From assembly GCA_029641185.1 (NCBI GenBank), contig JAPWGK010000004.1:310001-374000 (forward strand): 64,000 bases of DNA, written 5' to 3'. The notes under the pieces are model-generated. The model made no database searches. It was not told where the DNA came from and saw only the letters and a program-made list of their open reading frames with translations. The position numbers and the translations under genes are program-made. The DNA is from Pseudofabraea citricarpa (Eukaryota; Ascomycota; Leotiomycetes; Helotiales; Dermateaceae). Below, piece after piece: positions 1 to 11,413 of the stretch (position 1 is the stretch's first letter; every line of letters starts with the position of its first letter).

Positions 1-2027
1 AACAGGAAGAAAATAGGATGCGAATGCCCTTAAAATGTGTTGGGTCAAGTGGGATTAAGTTGAGGTTCCCTTTTCGAGTAACGGGGCAGAGGGGAGATTT
101 ATTCCGATTCCGATCAGCATCTCTCTCACCTCTTGCTTTCTTCTTTTTGGGGATGAATTCTTCCTACTTCGAGCTCGGAACTAACCACCGCGTGAGTGCT
201 AAAACCCCTCCGGCCTGGAATAGAAAAATAGTAAGCGAGCTGCCGTCTTGGAAATCATCTTCTAACTCGCAGTGGAGAAGAACGACAAGAAGTTGCTTTC
301 AAGGAAGACTGGCTCTCTTCAGGCTGGCAAGTCATCCATTAGATCCCACGGTGCCTGGGTAGCTAATCATTCCACTTGTTTGGGGGAGGCTAATGTGGCA
401 TGTCAATGAGATGACAGCAGAAGGGAGAATGACAGCGGAATGTAATTTGCTAAGGACTCTCAAGAGAATTCGAGGTGCATTCTGAGTAAGACACAAAAAA
501 TTTCGCAGAATATCAGATGCATGGTCGGTAAATTATCGATACTACAAGTTGACACAGGTTGATTTACCTGGCTCTGTGATTTCCATTAATTTCCATACCT
601 AAGTTTCAGCAAGTAAGTCTAAATGATACTTTCTTTCTCCTTCTGGACAAGCCAGAGGGGTTTGTTACTCCAAAGGCAAGCAGGTGAGGTGCTTTGTGGA
701 TTGAAGAGGTCGAGGAAGTGATTGGCTTGGGGAATAATAAGTAGAATGCGAAGACGAAGTTCAGATGCACGTCACATTTCTTGTTTTATGATTACCAATT
801 TCAACAAAGCTCGATCCCGATTTGGCTTTGAGATCTGGCTGCACATGAAGTTGTTTTGTGGGTTTAAAATTGTTCCGGGTCTCTCTCGGTGAAAAAAATA
901 CGCGTTCTTGAAAATCGACAGTGACAAACTCGTTTTATTGCACGCTACTTCAAAGAGAAGCGTGGAATTTGTAGCGAGCGGTTGACTTAAACACCCTTTA
1001 TTCGAGTAGCGACGATCCAAGCACCGATAGCGAACCCACCATCTCTTCATTGGCGTAACTTGAGCAAAATCACTCTTTGACTACCTACCCAATTTCAACC
1101 CTTGTATGAAAATTAAAGGTGCTTCGGATGATGTTTGGGGTTATTCCTCTGTGCTGAAATTCAAATGACAACAGGAGCTATTATAGCAACAGAGGAGAGT
1201 GTATCTTCTATACTTGATCTTTATACGGTAGAAAGAGGAGTAGATACCAACCCTAGCAGCTAAGTTTAATGTCATTTTGAGCTAACATAGTGTCTTTCTA
1301 TCAGGGTATCTTCGCTTTCTCGACCCTCTTCGCTGTTATGCTTCTTTGCTTTTCTGGGGTTGTCCGCCTGCAATTTTGAGTTCCGTATAGAATATATTCA
1401 TACTATAGGCTTGAATCCCCGAATTTTGTCTCCTGACGCTTAATTCTAGATGGGTTTGCATTTGGAAAGTAGTAGACCGAGGATCCGAGAGTGCTTGTTG
1501 ACCTTGACAATAATAAGACCCTTTCTAACACTGATATCTCTTTTTTCTTTTTCTTCCCCACGTCAAAGGCATATCAAAGGAACAAAACACGAAAATATGA
1601 GGGTGGTAACAATATATCTGTATCCAATCGAGAGCAAATAGCCCATTCGCTACGTGACTTCATTTCGCATAATATCATGCCTATTGATATAACCCCCAAC
1701 GAATAAACGAGCTCGACAACTAGTAAATTAGATTCTTTCAGAATATATTCTTTATAGAAGACTAAAAAGTTCTTCTTGTATTAAGTCATACCTACACATG
1801 GTCGAATGATTATACTTGCCAACCTATCAGGTACAAAATAACAGTAGGTTGTATTTCTGTTAAAGTAAGATGCTGATGAAAATGTTGTTTTGTATTATCT
1901 TACTGTGTTGGAAATCTCATTGGGTTAAAGGGTTATCAGTTATCTGTGGTAATAACGTCTCTCTTTCGGGCGCAGAAAATAATCCGAATGTATCAAACTT
2001 AAGCGAACGAGGATAGAGCTAGATTAA
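1..2027. other. No gene recognised
   Basis: About 2 kb of mixed composition. Open frames here are short, often lack an ATG and resemble no family I know. No tRNA, rRNA or transposase was seen. It ends at the inverted-repeat element that starts at 2028. Confidence 0.5.
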
Positions 2028-2333
2028 GGGCCCGGTTGGTAAAACAGGAATAGCTGTTATTTTACTCCCGAATCAGGCTGTCAAATAACCTACTACTTAG
2101 TCATGAAATAACCTACTATTTGGTTACCGAAACGAGATTTCTTGGTATTTCACTTTTTATTAACCTCCTAAGCTACTTCTGTTTTTTGTTTTTTTGTATA
2201 GGCACGGGTAAAAGCTATTCTATCAACCGAATCGGGAGTAAAAGCTATTTTACAAAGTTGTGGTAGTTGGTTACGCGAGTAAAGCCCTATTTGAAAAGTA
2301 AAATAGGGCTCTGTTCGTCAACCAACCGGGCCC
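2028..2333. mobile_element. MITE with perfect terminal inverted repeats (PIF/Harbinger, Tourist-like)
   Basis: The 306-bp element begins GGGCCCGGTTGGT (2028-2040) and ends with its exact reverse complement (2321-2333). It is flanked on both sides by TAA (2025-2027 and 2334-2336), which fits the 3-bp TTA/TAA target duplication of PIF/Harbinger elements. TIRs starting GGGCC are also typical of that superfamily. Inside, subterminal motifs such as ACTCCCGAATC and its complement (about 2064 and 2230) are inverted, so the element could form a long imperfect hairpin. There is no coding capacity, so movement would need a transposase encoded elsewhere. The TIRs and TSD are seen directly; the superfamily assignment is inferred from their form. 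Confidence 0.8.
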
Positions 2334-2336
2334 TAA

Positions 2337-3262
2337 GATTTGATTTTCCCCTGTAGCCCTATTAATACTCGACAGACTCACTGTTCTTGATATATCGGGT
2401 ACTCTAAAAACAAATAGGTGATTAATATGTTATGCCAAAGCAGGCCTTCATTTTTACAGATAAGTAATCTTGGCGTTCCAAGTTTGTAAAACGTTGCGCA
2501 AAAAAGGCATATTTCCTTTTAAGAAAAGATCCTCAATTTCTAATACCAGTAAACCTTAAGGACTCATCGTATCCGCATTTCACCCCATTTATGATGGCCC
2601 ATACACATTCGTTCCAGTCATATCAACAACTGGGTGTATCTGCGACATCTTGTAAGTCTTGATACTGTCCTGTGATGGCGGAGTCTTTCGCTTGGTCTTG
2701 TTATTTTCGTAAACACACATCACCCAAGCCTTAGAAAGAAGCCTGTTGAAAAAGCAACATTATAAACCTACCACGTATTTCTTCTTGGCTATGGAATCCT
2801 TTCCCCCACCAGGATATGCATGTTCTTCCCAAAGTGGAAATTTACCGAGGGAAACCCTCAAAGTATGAAGGCGGGGTACGACTAGCTTGGCCTGAACAAC
2901 ACATAAACCTATTTCTACCCCATCTAGAATATGAATAACACTTTCATTGCTATGTTGATTGGCACGCACCGAGTTCATTCCGTATAGCAATGATGCAATA
3001 ATTCCGAAGTTTACTCAATTCGGCAAATGATGAAGCGATTTGATTTGTTGTCGCGTCAGATCGGGTCCGCTCGTGAGGAGTAAAGTAATCAATCATCCCT
3101 GATGTCTCTATAGAATAAGCAGTTGATTACCACGAAACAAGAATTGCCACCAAATCGCAATATATATTCAAGAAGTCCGATCCGACTTCTCTGGTCTCTG
3201 GGCATTCTTTTCCCCAATTTTGTATCTTCTTCGTCAGTTACTTACTAATCAGTCGATATCAC
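2337..3262. other. Intergenic, upstream of lactonase-like gene
   Basis: No convincing gene. A minus-strand open frame at 2760-2978 (ATG at 2978) could be a gene fragment, but it matches no domain I recognise. The last few hundred bases should contain the promoter of the metallo-beta-lactamase gene that begins at 3263. Confidence 0.4.
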
Positions 3263-4219
3263 ATGGCTCAAAATCTCATTCAAGCGAGGGTCCCCGCGTA
3301 CGCCTGTCCGGCAGGAACAAAAGTACATATACTGAACCTTGGCACTCTAAGAATAGACGAGGGATGGTCAGTCATTTTCTTTTGGTCAAATGCTAGAAAC
3401 TAAGCAGAGACAGGATCTTGCGTGGCGGAAATAGCAGTTTAGCGAGCAACGCTAATCCCGAGAGAAAAACTCGAGATCTCATGCTTATATCAATTCTTAT
3501 CGAGCACCCTGAAGTAGGACTGATCCTCTTTGAAACGGGATGTGCCGAAGAACTGGATATTGTAAGTGACCAGGCCTGATATTAAATTTTAAAGTCTAAG
3601 TTACACTTAGAAATGGCCAGCTCCGGTTACCGATATATTCCCTCGTGTTGTTTACAACGAGGAGCACAAATTACCCGCCGCCATCAAAGCCACAGGAAAT
3701 GACATAAAAGATATCAAAGCCGTCATCATGGGCCACTTGCATCTCGATCACGCTGGAGGCTTGGAGCATTTTACCAACACTGGTATCCCCATCTACGTAC
3801 ACGAAGAAGAGTTTAAACATGCATGCTGGGCCGTTGCAACAAAATCTGATCTGGGAGTATATCTTGGGCATTATATGGATCTCGAGAACTTAAATTGGCA
3901 GACCTTCACCGAACCACACCTCGATGTTTTCCAAGGCATCTCTTTGCACCATTGCCCTGGTCACTCACCAGGATTGGTGGCCATGCAGGTTAATTTACAG
4001 AGGGATGGGACATATATCTTTACCACGGATCAGTTTCATGTGAGGGAGAATTATGAAATGCTGCATCCACAAGGGTGGGTTGCGAGGGACCACACGCAGT
4101 GGGTTAGGAGTGCAGGCATGATTAAGAATCTTCAGAGATTATTTGGCGCCACTATTGTTTTTGGGCATGATATGGATGTGGTTAAGGAGGTCACAAAGGA
4201 CAAGAAGTTTTTCGAGTGA
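3263..4219 (+). CDS. Metallo-beta-lactamase fold hydrolase, N-acyl homoserine lactonase-like
   Basis: Three exons: 3263-3366, 3414-3561 and 3611-4219, coding 286 aa. The introns are 47 and 49 nt, and the joins keep frame. The protein has a full dinuclear-zinc ligand set: HLHLDH at residues 126-131 (His126, His128, Asp130, His131), His202 in CPGH, Asp224 in TTDQ and His270 in FGHD. This spacing is that of AHL lactonases (AiiA type) and related lactone hydrolases; family members are usually 250-290 aa. Exon 2 carries a typical GGN...RDL...LIEHPE strand before the metal site. There is no signal peptide, so it is probably cytosolic. The substrate is unknown: fungal members may open lactones of bacterial signals or of fungal metabolites. 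The family is clear; the precise reaction is inferred. Confidence 0.88.
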
Positions 4220-4525
4220 GGGTGTTTTCAATGTATGAAGGTCTTGCCCAAAGCTTTCAGCACGAACCTCTCGTGACATCCTTGTGAACTTTCAAAGAGT
4301 TAGGCATATAATATTACTAAGAAGTGGTAAGCTTGAAGCATGCAACTATTTGATATTCGTGAATCATTCATCGTTCTCTCCTTCGCACAGAAGAATAAAG
4401 CATCGCATGTACATTTGAAAATAATAAATACCCATAAGTTCCTCCAGTCAGTGAAAAAAACATGGCAGTTCATGAAGATCCAGAACTCAAACAACATAAT
4501 CCAGGCAAACAACCCCTCAATCTAA
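4220..4525. other. Convergent 3' intergenic spacer
   Basis: A 306-bp gap between the ends of the plus-strand lactonase-like gene and the minus-strand 2EXR gene. It should hold both 3' UTRs. Short open frames here are shadows. AATAAA-like sequence appears around 4394-4425 on the plus strand. Confidence 0.4.
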
Positions 4526-5377
4526 TCACACAACACAATCCCCAGCTTTCCTGTAACAGAAAGGACTTTCCTCTGTATCCAAACTCCGAACAATCTTCAC
4601 AACTGGCGCCCGTCCAGAAACCTCATGCAAGCCCATCAGAATCCTCATAAATCCGTTGATGACCTCGGCACGACCCCATTCCCATGTCCCATTCTCCGGA
4701 ACCATCTTCCCGAACTGCAAGTTTTTTTCCATCTCAGCTCCCTTTGGTACCTCCTCTAGAGGCTTCGCAAGAATTTGTATCTCTTCCAAGTCATCCCAAT
4801 GGACCTTTTCCGCACTCTCCTGCAGCCGACTGAGAAGTTCCATCAGCCTTCTTTGGTCGATGGCAAGGTAACGGATCCTGGATTTTGGACTGCATGAGAG
4901 AGGATGGACATTGTAAGGAGACCAATGCCACCAATTGTTCTGTGGGAAGGTGACTGGAATTTCGGTGTTACCGTCCTCACCACTGATGATTCTCTTGGTT
5001 TCGTAAATGATGTCCTTGCTTGGATCGAAAGCTAGACAGAATCCTCGTGGTCCGTGAATCATCTTGTACTTGCGCTGGATCTCCGTCCGTGATTCATGAT
5101 TTACGAAGAGAAGGATGGGGTTGGCATTCTCACTCCGAAGGTAGGTCATTGGTCGCTCGTAGTAACAATACTCTGACCCGACCCAGTTGATCTCCAGTAT
5201 TCGAGCATTTGGCATAGCAAATCTCCAAATCATGCAGCGTAATTCTGTGGGGAGGAGAGGAAATTTTGGGAAATCCAGAGCTGTCATGCTAGCTGTGGTA
5301 GAAGGTCCAGTAGTGTCTTGGTCTTTGAGTGTCATTTCTTGATAAGTGGCAGTTGTGCTACTGATCTGGTCTGACAT
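4526..5377 (-). CDS. 2EXR domain-containing protein
   Basis: Single-exon gene of 283 aa with ATG at 5377. After a Ser/Thr-rich N-terminus comes FPKFPLLPTELRCMIW (residues 36-51), the hallmark of the fungal 2EXR domain, an F-box-like helix region. A second diagnostic block, LLFVNHESR, follows near residue 90, and then a polar C-terminal region without a known catalytic motif. 2EXR proteins form large lineage-specific families in ascomycetes, and their biochemical role is mostly unknown. The upstream region is unusual because an 18-bp minisatellite begins about 290 bp before the start codon. Family identity is good; function should be left open. Confidence 0.85.
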   Translation of the reverse strand: MSDQISSTTATYQEMTLKDQDTTGPSTTASMTALDFPKFPLLPTELRCMIWRFAMPNARILEINWVGSEYCYYERPMTYLRSENANPILLFVNHESRTEIQRKYKMIHGPRGFCLAFDPSKDIIYETKRIISGEDGNTEIPVTFPQNNWWHWSPYNVHPLSCSPKSRIRYLAIDQRRLMELLSRLQESAEKVHWDDLEEIQILAKPLEEVPKGAEMEKNLQFGKMVPENGTWEWGRAEVINGFMRILMGLHEVSGRAPVVKIVRSLDTEESPFCYRKAGDCVV

Positions 5378-5654
5378 GATCTAAAAGAAAAGAGTTAATC
5401 TGTGTCCTAGTAAGTATATAAGATATAGAAAGTGTCATACCTAACGTATGCGAAGGAGTACGAAAGAATAGAGTAAGATATGCGAAGAGGGGTTTGTAAA
5501 GCTAAAGTACTTGAATTTTTGTTGTGTGATATGTTGTATAAAGGATAGAGATATTATGTGAGTGTGAGATATGTCTGAGATTAAAGAATGGATGTAAATA
5601 TAAAACAAAAGAAAGAGAAAAGAGCGAGCAGGAAGGGGGTTTAAATAAGCCTCA

Positions 5655-6270
5655 GCTAGTTAATGATTCACGCCAGCTTTATTATTCACGGCTAGTTTAC
5701 CATTCACGGCTAGTTTACCATTCACGGCCAGTTAATGATTCACGCCAGCTTTATTATTCACGGCTAGTTTACCATTCACGGCTAGTTTACCATTCACGGC
5801 CAGTTAATGATTCACGCCAGCTCACGACTAGTTTATTATTCACGACTAGTTTACCATTCACGGCTAGTTTACCATTTACGGCCAGTTAATGATTCACGCC
5901 AGCTCACGACTAGTTTATTATTCACGACTAGTTTACCATTCACGGCTAGTTTACCATTTACGGTTGGTTAATAATTCACGCCAGCTTTGTTATTCACGGC
6001 TAGTTTACTAGTTTACCATTCACAGCTAGTTTACCGGTTTACCATCCACAACTAGTTGTTCATTTACGGCAAGTTTGTTATTCGCGGCAAGTTTGTCATT
6101 CACGGCAAGTTTATTATTCAGGGCAAGTTTGTCATTCACGGCAAGTTTGTTATTTAGGGCAAGTTTGTCATTCACAGCAAGTTTGTTATTTATAACAAGT
6201 TTGCTACTTACTATAGCTTTACTATTTACAGCGAATTTTTTATTAATAATCTATAGCGGGTTTATTATTC
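5655..6270. repeat. 18-bp minisatellite upstream of 2EXR gene
   Basis: More than 30 tandem copies of a unit close to ATTCACGGCTAGTTTACC. Variants include ATTCACGGCCAGTTAATG and ATTCACGGCAAGTTTGTC. The units are themselves grouped into higher-order blocks of about 90-110 bp that repeat 3-4 times between 5670 and 5960. Towards 6270 the array becomes AT-rich and irregular, which looks like progressive decay. The 18-bp period keeps one frame open over part of the array, but there is no sign that it is coding. Confidence 0.9.
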
Positions 6271-7174
6271 ACGGTAGATTTGCTACTAGTAATTCTTAGC
6301 AGCATGCTATTTATAATAGCTTTGGTGTTTATAACAGTTTTAATATTATTTATAATATCTTAGTAAAATAACTTAGAGTAATTAATAGTTCTTAGGTTTA
6401 AGTCTTTGTACTAGCTTTAATATTTGTAATCCTAGGATTAAAATTAAAATACTAAAGATAATAAAATAATTTATATAATTTAATAATATAAAAGAGAGTT
6501 TCTTATTTTAAACCTTATTAATAAGTCGAAATAAATTTACTTAAAAACGTAATAAGTAAAATTAAATAAGCCTAAGAGGTACTTAACTTACAAGTAATAT
6601 TGAAAATTATTATCACTTGTCGCGCCTTAAAAATATTAGGATAAGCTCTTGTGATATATTTTACTAGGGCAGCTTTGAAAACTCGTGTAAAAATGAGAAT
6701 AAAAGGATAGATATACTTACTTCTAGTAATATAATTAGCTAGTTATAATATTTGCTACCTAGCTTTATTTTAATCTGTTTATAAAGGATGGTATACTATA
6801 AGAACGAATTCTAAAAATAATGCTTATTAAGGGAGGAATAAGACGAGAAAATAATTGCAAGGTGGTAAGTTAAGCTATAATATTATAAAAACACCTCTGC
6901 AAACAAGGGACTTTTTTCTTTCTAACTTAATTGCATTTTCTTTTACAAGGCAAGAGTAATTATTCCTAGGCCCTCTAAAACAAAATTTGACCGATATAAT
7001 AAAGAGTTCAAATATAAATTGTATCTATAGACTATGTGTTCTAGGGAAATAATAAGAAAAAAATGTATCGCATTAATATCTAAAATAAGGTGTCTTAATC
7101 CAAAGCATCTCCAACCAAGAAAGAAAACCACTAAAATTGTCATGTCATTCGTTTTATCATCAGTACCTAATAAA
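6271..7174. other. AT-rich, gene-free scar
   Basis: Composition changes abruptly to mostly A and T, with many TA steps and few CA/TG steps. This resembles a small RIP-mutated repeat island. No gene or recognisable transposon domain was found. It ends close to the stop codon of the minus-strand ferric reductase. Confidence 0.5.
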
Positions 7175-9026
7175 TTACCAACCAAACTGCTCACAGTGTA
7201 ACTCCACACTAGGGCCTGCGACCGTGATACTGCTTGCTACTGTCTTTCTTGTGACAGCCATGAGAGAATCCGGACCACAAGCAGCAACAGCAACACGTTC
7301 GTGTTTCTCACAATTTCCAATGGCGTCTGTGATAATCTTTGCTATATCAGGGCGACCGGCATTTATTGTAAGGGTACGTGGAGTTGAGGTTGTCATGGCT
7401 TCTGGATGCTTCTCGACATCGGTTATTTCTGATATTGGTCTGGCGGAAGAAACATCAGGAAGAGATATTTTATCTTCTTTCTCATCGATGCTGCTACTCG
7501 AGCTCCTGTGTGGTGCATGTAAGACTGCCGAGGTGTTGCGCGTAGAGTAGATGTGGAGGTTCACGACATGCGAAGAGATGAGCTCATGTAATTCAGTGCT
7601 GAACCATGTGATAGACTCTGCCAATAATGTTAGAATACCCCAATAATAAATTCAACAGATAAATACCTTGTTCTCGCACCACCCAAATGAATTCGATGAC
7701 TGTGCTGTCCTCTTTGACCAAGTTACGAATAGTGTCAAGCGCGACACCGAAAGTAAAACTGCCACCTGAACCACCAGCGATAAGAACCACCTTATTATAA
7801 TTGCTAAAATTAGGCACGGTACCATACGGGCCATCAATAGAAGCTTTGAGTTGTGCACCTGGATTTTTGAGAGCATAGTTATGAAGATCTCGAGTGAAGC
7901 CATCATATGCTGCAACGACGAAAGACAAAGAGCCATTCTGAAGCGAAGCCACAGTGAAAGGATGTGTTTCGGTCGCTCTTATTTTCGGGATCCACAAGAA
8001 GCAATGAGTGCCTGGCTTCGCTCTAGATGATGCTTTGCGTAATACGATCCGAGTACCTCCGTGTGGTAGAGGTGTAATGATAGCGGTATTACCAAAGGAA
8101 AAGATAGAGATCTTGGTAAATCTGATCAAGCGATCGGAGAACCATAGCGCACCAGAGAAGATAACAATGATGACACTTTGCGTGGCCAGCTCTGGACGAT
8201 GCAAGCCAACGCCAATAATAATCAACATATACATGGTAAGGTGTGTCACATACCATGCCTCGTAGCGTACCTTGCGTATGAGCAGTGATGTAATCGCAAT
8301 GACCAACATGGCGAGTCCAGCAACGATACCAACGACGTTTTCAGTCAATTTGAGTTCATGCAGATCTCCAGATTTGTTCCATGCTTCAATATAGACAACG
8401 CCATGTACAACACTGTAGATGACAGTAACATAACCAGCTATACGATGTAGCACATTGAGTCTTTCGTAAGAGTAAGCCGTAAGAAAGGCAAGAGGAGTGT
8501 TTTTGAGGGAGAGGAAAGTGATGAAAGCTATGTTGGAAAGAGCGACCCTGTATAACGGTAAGCATGTATTGAAATTACTTGAGATTTATCGTACCATCCT
8601 AATCGTTTTGCGAAGCCATTAAGCGTTGTCCAGTCAATGTTGGTAAATGACACCGCGAGACAGGTTCCGACGTATCCGATAAACAAGAGAACATGCCCAA
8701 GCGAGGTGAACCTAGGAACCTTACGCAGAAGAAGACTTCTCGATAGCCTGTTAGACTAAGTAAGTAAAGATTTGGATGCATGTATGCGCTCGGGGAAGTA
8801 CTAACCTGGTTATTATAACTGGTCCTTTCAAGAGACTATTATTTACGACTTTCTTCGATTCGATTTTTTTATAGAGATACCGGGTCCAGTGGAAGATGAT
8901 AAATAAGAACATCATTGCCACCATGCCAGCAGCAAAGAACTTGGCAGAATTAACATTGTTGAGTTGACGGAGCTTCTTGGCGAGGGCCTTTTTGGCGGCA
9001 GCCGCCTGTGATGTAGCGTCAACCAT
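7175..9026 (-). CDS. Ferric-chelate reductase (FRE family)
   Basis: Four exons: 9026-8806, 8747-8595, 8547-7667 and 7617-7175, giving 565 aa. The introns are 58, 47 and 49 nt. A first membrane helix lies at about residues 30-50 and several more follow in the ferric-reductase domain. The four haem-ligand histidines are His159/His173 and His227/His241; both pairs have 14-residue spacing, and the two haem columns are 68 residues apart, as expected for a bis-haem protein. The FAD site shows HPFT at 320-323. The NADPH site shows DGPYG (363-367), GGSGGS (383-388) and a C-terminal CGP (532-534). The enzyme should move electrons from NADPH across a membrane to reduce ferric iron or copper for uptake. 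A low-complexity Ser/acidic insert sits between the nucleotide motifs. Confidence 0.93.
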
Positions 9027-10870
9027 CTTTGATTTGAGGTGCAGGCAACCAAATTAAATGCTGCTAGAGAACAGAAGCAAGCTTACAAGATTAAAGACAG
9101 GAATAGGAAGGCAATCCAAGGGAGAAGAGTAAACTTATAGAGAAGTGTAATCGAGAAACAAGGCGAGGAAGCCATTTCGGGGCTACCCATCGGCTCACGA
9201 TAATTGCTCGTAGTCCAACTTCAGGATACTTACCATCTTTGCTAGCTCGCCTCCACCATCCCCAACACATGGCTTCCTACTGGCCTTTGCAACCGTGAAG
9301 TCCATGGGAAGTACTGACGCCTTCCTGGTTAGAAAGTGAAATGTCACTGCCAAGTGGCACCCGGCCAATCCAGTATGGGTATAGAGTGACAATCCGCCCA
9401 AGCTTTATTGGAAGCTTGAGGCTGTTAAGCTTTAGGCCTTGGGAGCAGTGGGTCAGAGGGAATTTCATCCTGTGCGCGGTTGGCAGAAAATCTTATCTGA
9501 TCTCTAGTGCCGCAGTTAGCGTCCGTGTCTCGGATCTGATAATTCTCGTGGTAGTGGAAACTGGTGCAGCCATTTAATCGCTGGCGAATGAGCATGCCTC
9601 AATATCATTCGTTACCGCATACCTCGAGGTACTGCCGGGAGTACCACCGCATGCTTCGCTTATGATAATTGTTGAACTGCCCTTTTAGATTCATCCAGCC
9701 GCCTCGAAACACTTAGGGCCGTGATGCTACCTCGTATTCAGCTTTGCCGCAGGATGATTATTTGTTTTCATGTGTAAGTGGTTCTTTTGATGAATCATTT
9801 CAAAATCATACAATTCTTGTGCGAAATGATAAACACCTTGACGGCGTCACAATCACATAGAGAAGTAAGTAAGTTGTTACGACATGCCATTGCAGGATAA
9901 TTATGCGGTTTGAAATGTTGGGTCCTTGGGCTGTTCCGTTTGCAGAAGGCTTTCCTCTTGTTTTTGTTTTTCCCCCTTGATCAGTAGCGTCATTCCTTAC
10001 ATGGCGTCGAAAACCTCGCATCCTTCCGGAAGGGCGATCTCACTTTCGAATCCTGGTAGAACCGCACGTGCAGTTCTGGATGGTTGCATCCGATACTCTG
10101 GGGTTTCTCCGTACCAGTTGAATCCTTATTGGCTCCTTGCATTACTTTCTTTGCAGTAAATTCAGGTTCTAGAAAAGTCTTGATCTGATTGCAGACTCAG
10201 CCCTAGCTGAAGATCAGATACGCACAGACCTCACGTCCCATGCAAAGAACCAGTCGAGTGGTTTGTAGTGAAGAAATTTTCGACTGAAAAACTCTCTTAT
10301 GATGCTCTCAGATACTGTATGGCAGGGGCATGGTTGGGCTGAACAGCGCGCTGGTCCTTGAGGCAAATCAGTTATTAACTGTGTTAGTTTACATAGTACT
10401 AACAAATAGAGCTAAGGTACAAATCGAATTTCTCAGTAGTCACGACGACCTGAACATAATAATATCACACTACTTGAACAACAATCTGATACTCTGGCTT
10501 GTTTGTCAAAATGAAATAATAGACTTGTTACATCTGATTTTATCTACCTTGTTATTGTCTCCCCATTCTCTTCACTCCCCCATTTATTTGTGTCATAAAA
10601 TTTTAGATCTCAGCCCCCTAAGAAGAAATTGAAAAATGAAGGAAAATTCAACATTGGTACAACTCAGAAGAAGAAGAAGAAGAAGAAAACTACTGATTTT
10701 AACCGACTTGTCTTTCGGATCGCAAAAGATTTGTGTTTTTTTTTCTTTTCTTCTTACAATTGAAGCCAGCATAAAAGCCATTCACTCAAATACACATTAC
10801 AGATCCAACAACTGACCCCCTAAAAATAAATAACTATCCACTAGCTAATCCTCCAAAGAACATCCTGGGT
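9027..10870. other. Intergenic region, no gene recognised
   Basis: About 1.8 kb between the 5' end of the ferric reductase and the duplicated segment before the P450. Short open frames lack ATG starts or family similarity. A GAA trinucleotide run lies at about 10666-10688. Part of this region should act as the ferric reductase promoter (just above 9026). I saw no RNA gene. Confidence 0.4.
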
Positions 10871-10901
10871 TTACAGGTGATTGGCGGAGCGGAAAACGAA
10901 C

Positions 10902-11350
10902 AGCTCAAGACTTTTTAATCGCTCAACCCGACGAAGCACGCGATATATATATGCACCTAGTCCGACGCATTCTTTATACCCCACATCCCCGCAAGCTATT
11001 GTACCACCCACATTGATGCTTCTCTGGGGGCGTGAGGAGGAAGATGGCGGAAACTTCTGAAGCCCAAGGTACGATGGCGCCGAACCCCAATGGCACGTGA
11101 TAAACATACGAATCTCTTTCAACGACAAGACAGTACTATTATAATCTCATACTGTCCAAGATAACATACCCAATATCATACTTCCATATGAATCATCAAG
11201 GACCAGCTGACTACAAAATTAATAGCTCAAGACATGATCGCTCAACCCGACAAACACGTGACAGTAATATGGACCTAGTCCGACAGATGCAGAACCAACG
11301 ACCTTATTTATATCCCACCTTTCCCGGGCCACCAACATCAACCCACTCAC
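10902..11350. repeat. Imperfect direct duplication upstream of P450
   Basis: Two related segments start at 10902 and 11224. Both contain AGCTCAAGAC, then TCGCTCAACCCGAC, then CACCTAGTCCGAC or GACCTAGTCCGAC, then a TTTATA-like and CCCAC-containing stretch. They are about 320 bp apart and each is roughly 60-120 bp long, with substitutions and small indels. The second copy lies just upstream of the P450 start. It may be an old tandem promoter duplication. Confidence 0.65.
11305..11313 (+). promoter_or_regulatory. TATA-like element of the P450 promoter
   Basis: TATTTATAT lies about 100 bp before the ATG at 11414, in the downstream copy of the duplicated segment. The position is plausible for a fungal TATA box. 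No experimental support is available from the sequence alone. Confidence 0.4.
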
Positions 11351-11413
11351 GTTCCATGTTTTTCCAATCCAGAAAATCGCAAAGATTCTGTTGAAAATCA
11401 AGCCCAAAGCAAA

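Noticed and set aside
18..1706. Several open frames of 60-114 codons on both strands
   Set aside because: No family motif, many without ATG, no splice partners, biased low-complexity translation. Treated as chance.
2760..2990. Minus-strand frame of about 75 codons that looks somewhat protein-like
   Set aside because: No recognisable domain, short, no promoter or splicing context. Could be a gene scrap but not supportable.
5655..6300. Repeats considered as a CRISPR array or as a coding repeat (FTASLL-like translation)
   Set aside because: Units are contiguous with no unique spacers, the genome is fungal, and the open frame is only a by-product of the 18-bp period.
7137..7550. Plus-strand open frame over the ferric reductase 3' region
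   Set aside because: Antisense shadow of a gene with complete FAD/NADPH motifs on the minus strand.
9195..9577. Overlapping open frames on both strands between ferric reductase and P450
   Set aside because: No similarity to known families; starts are not ATG or are poorly placed.
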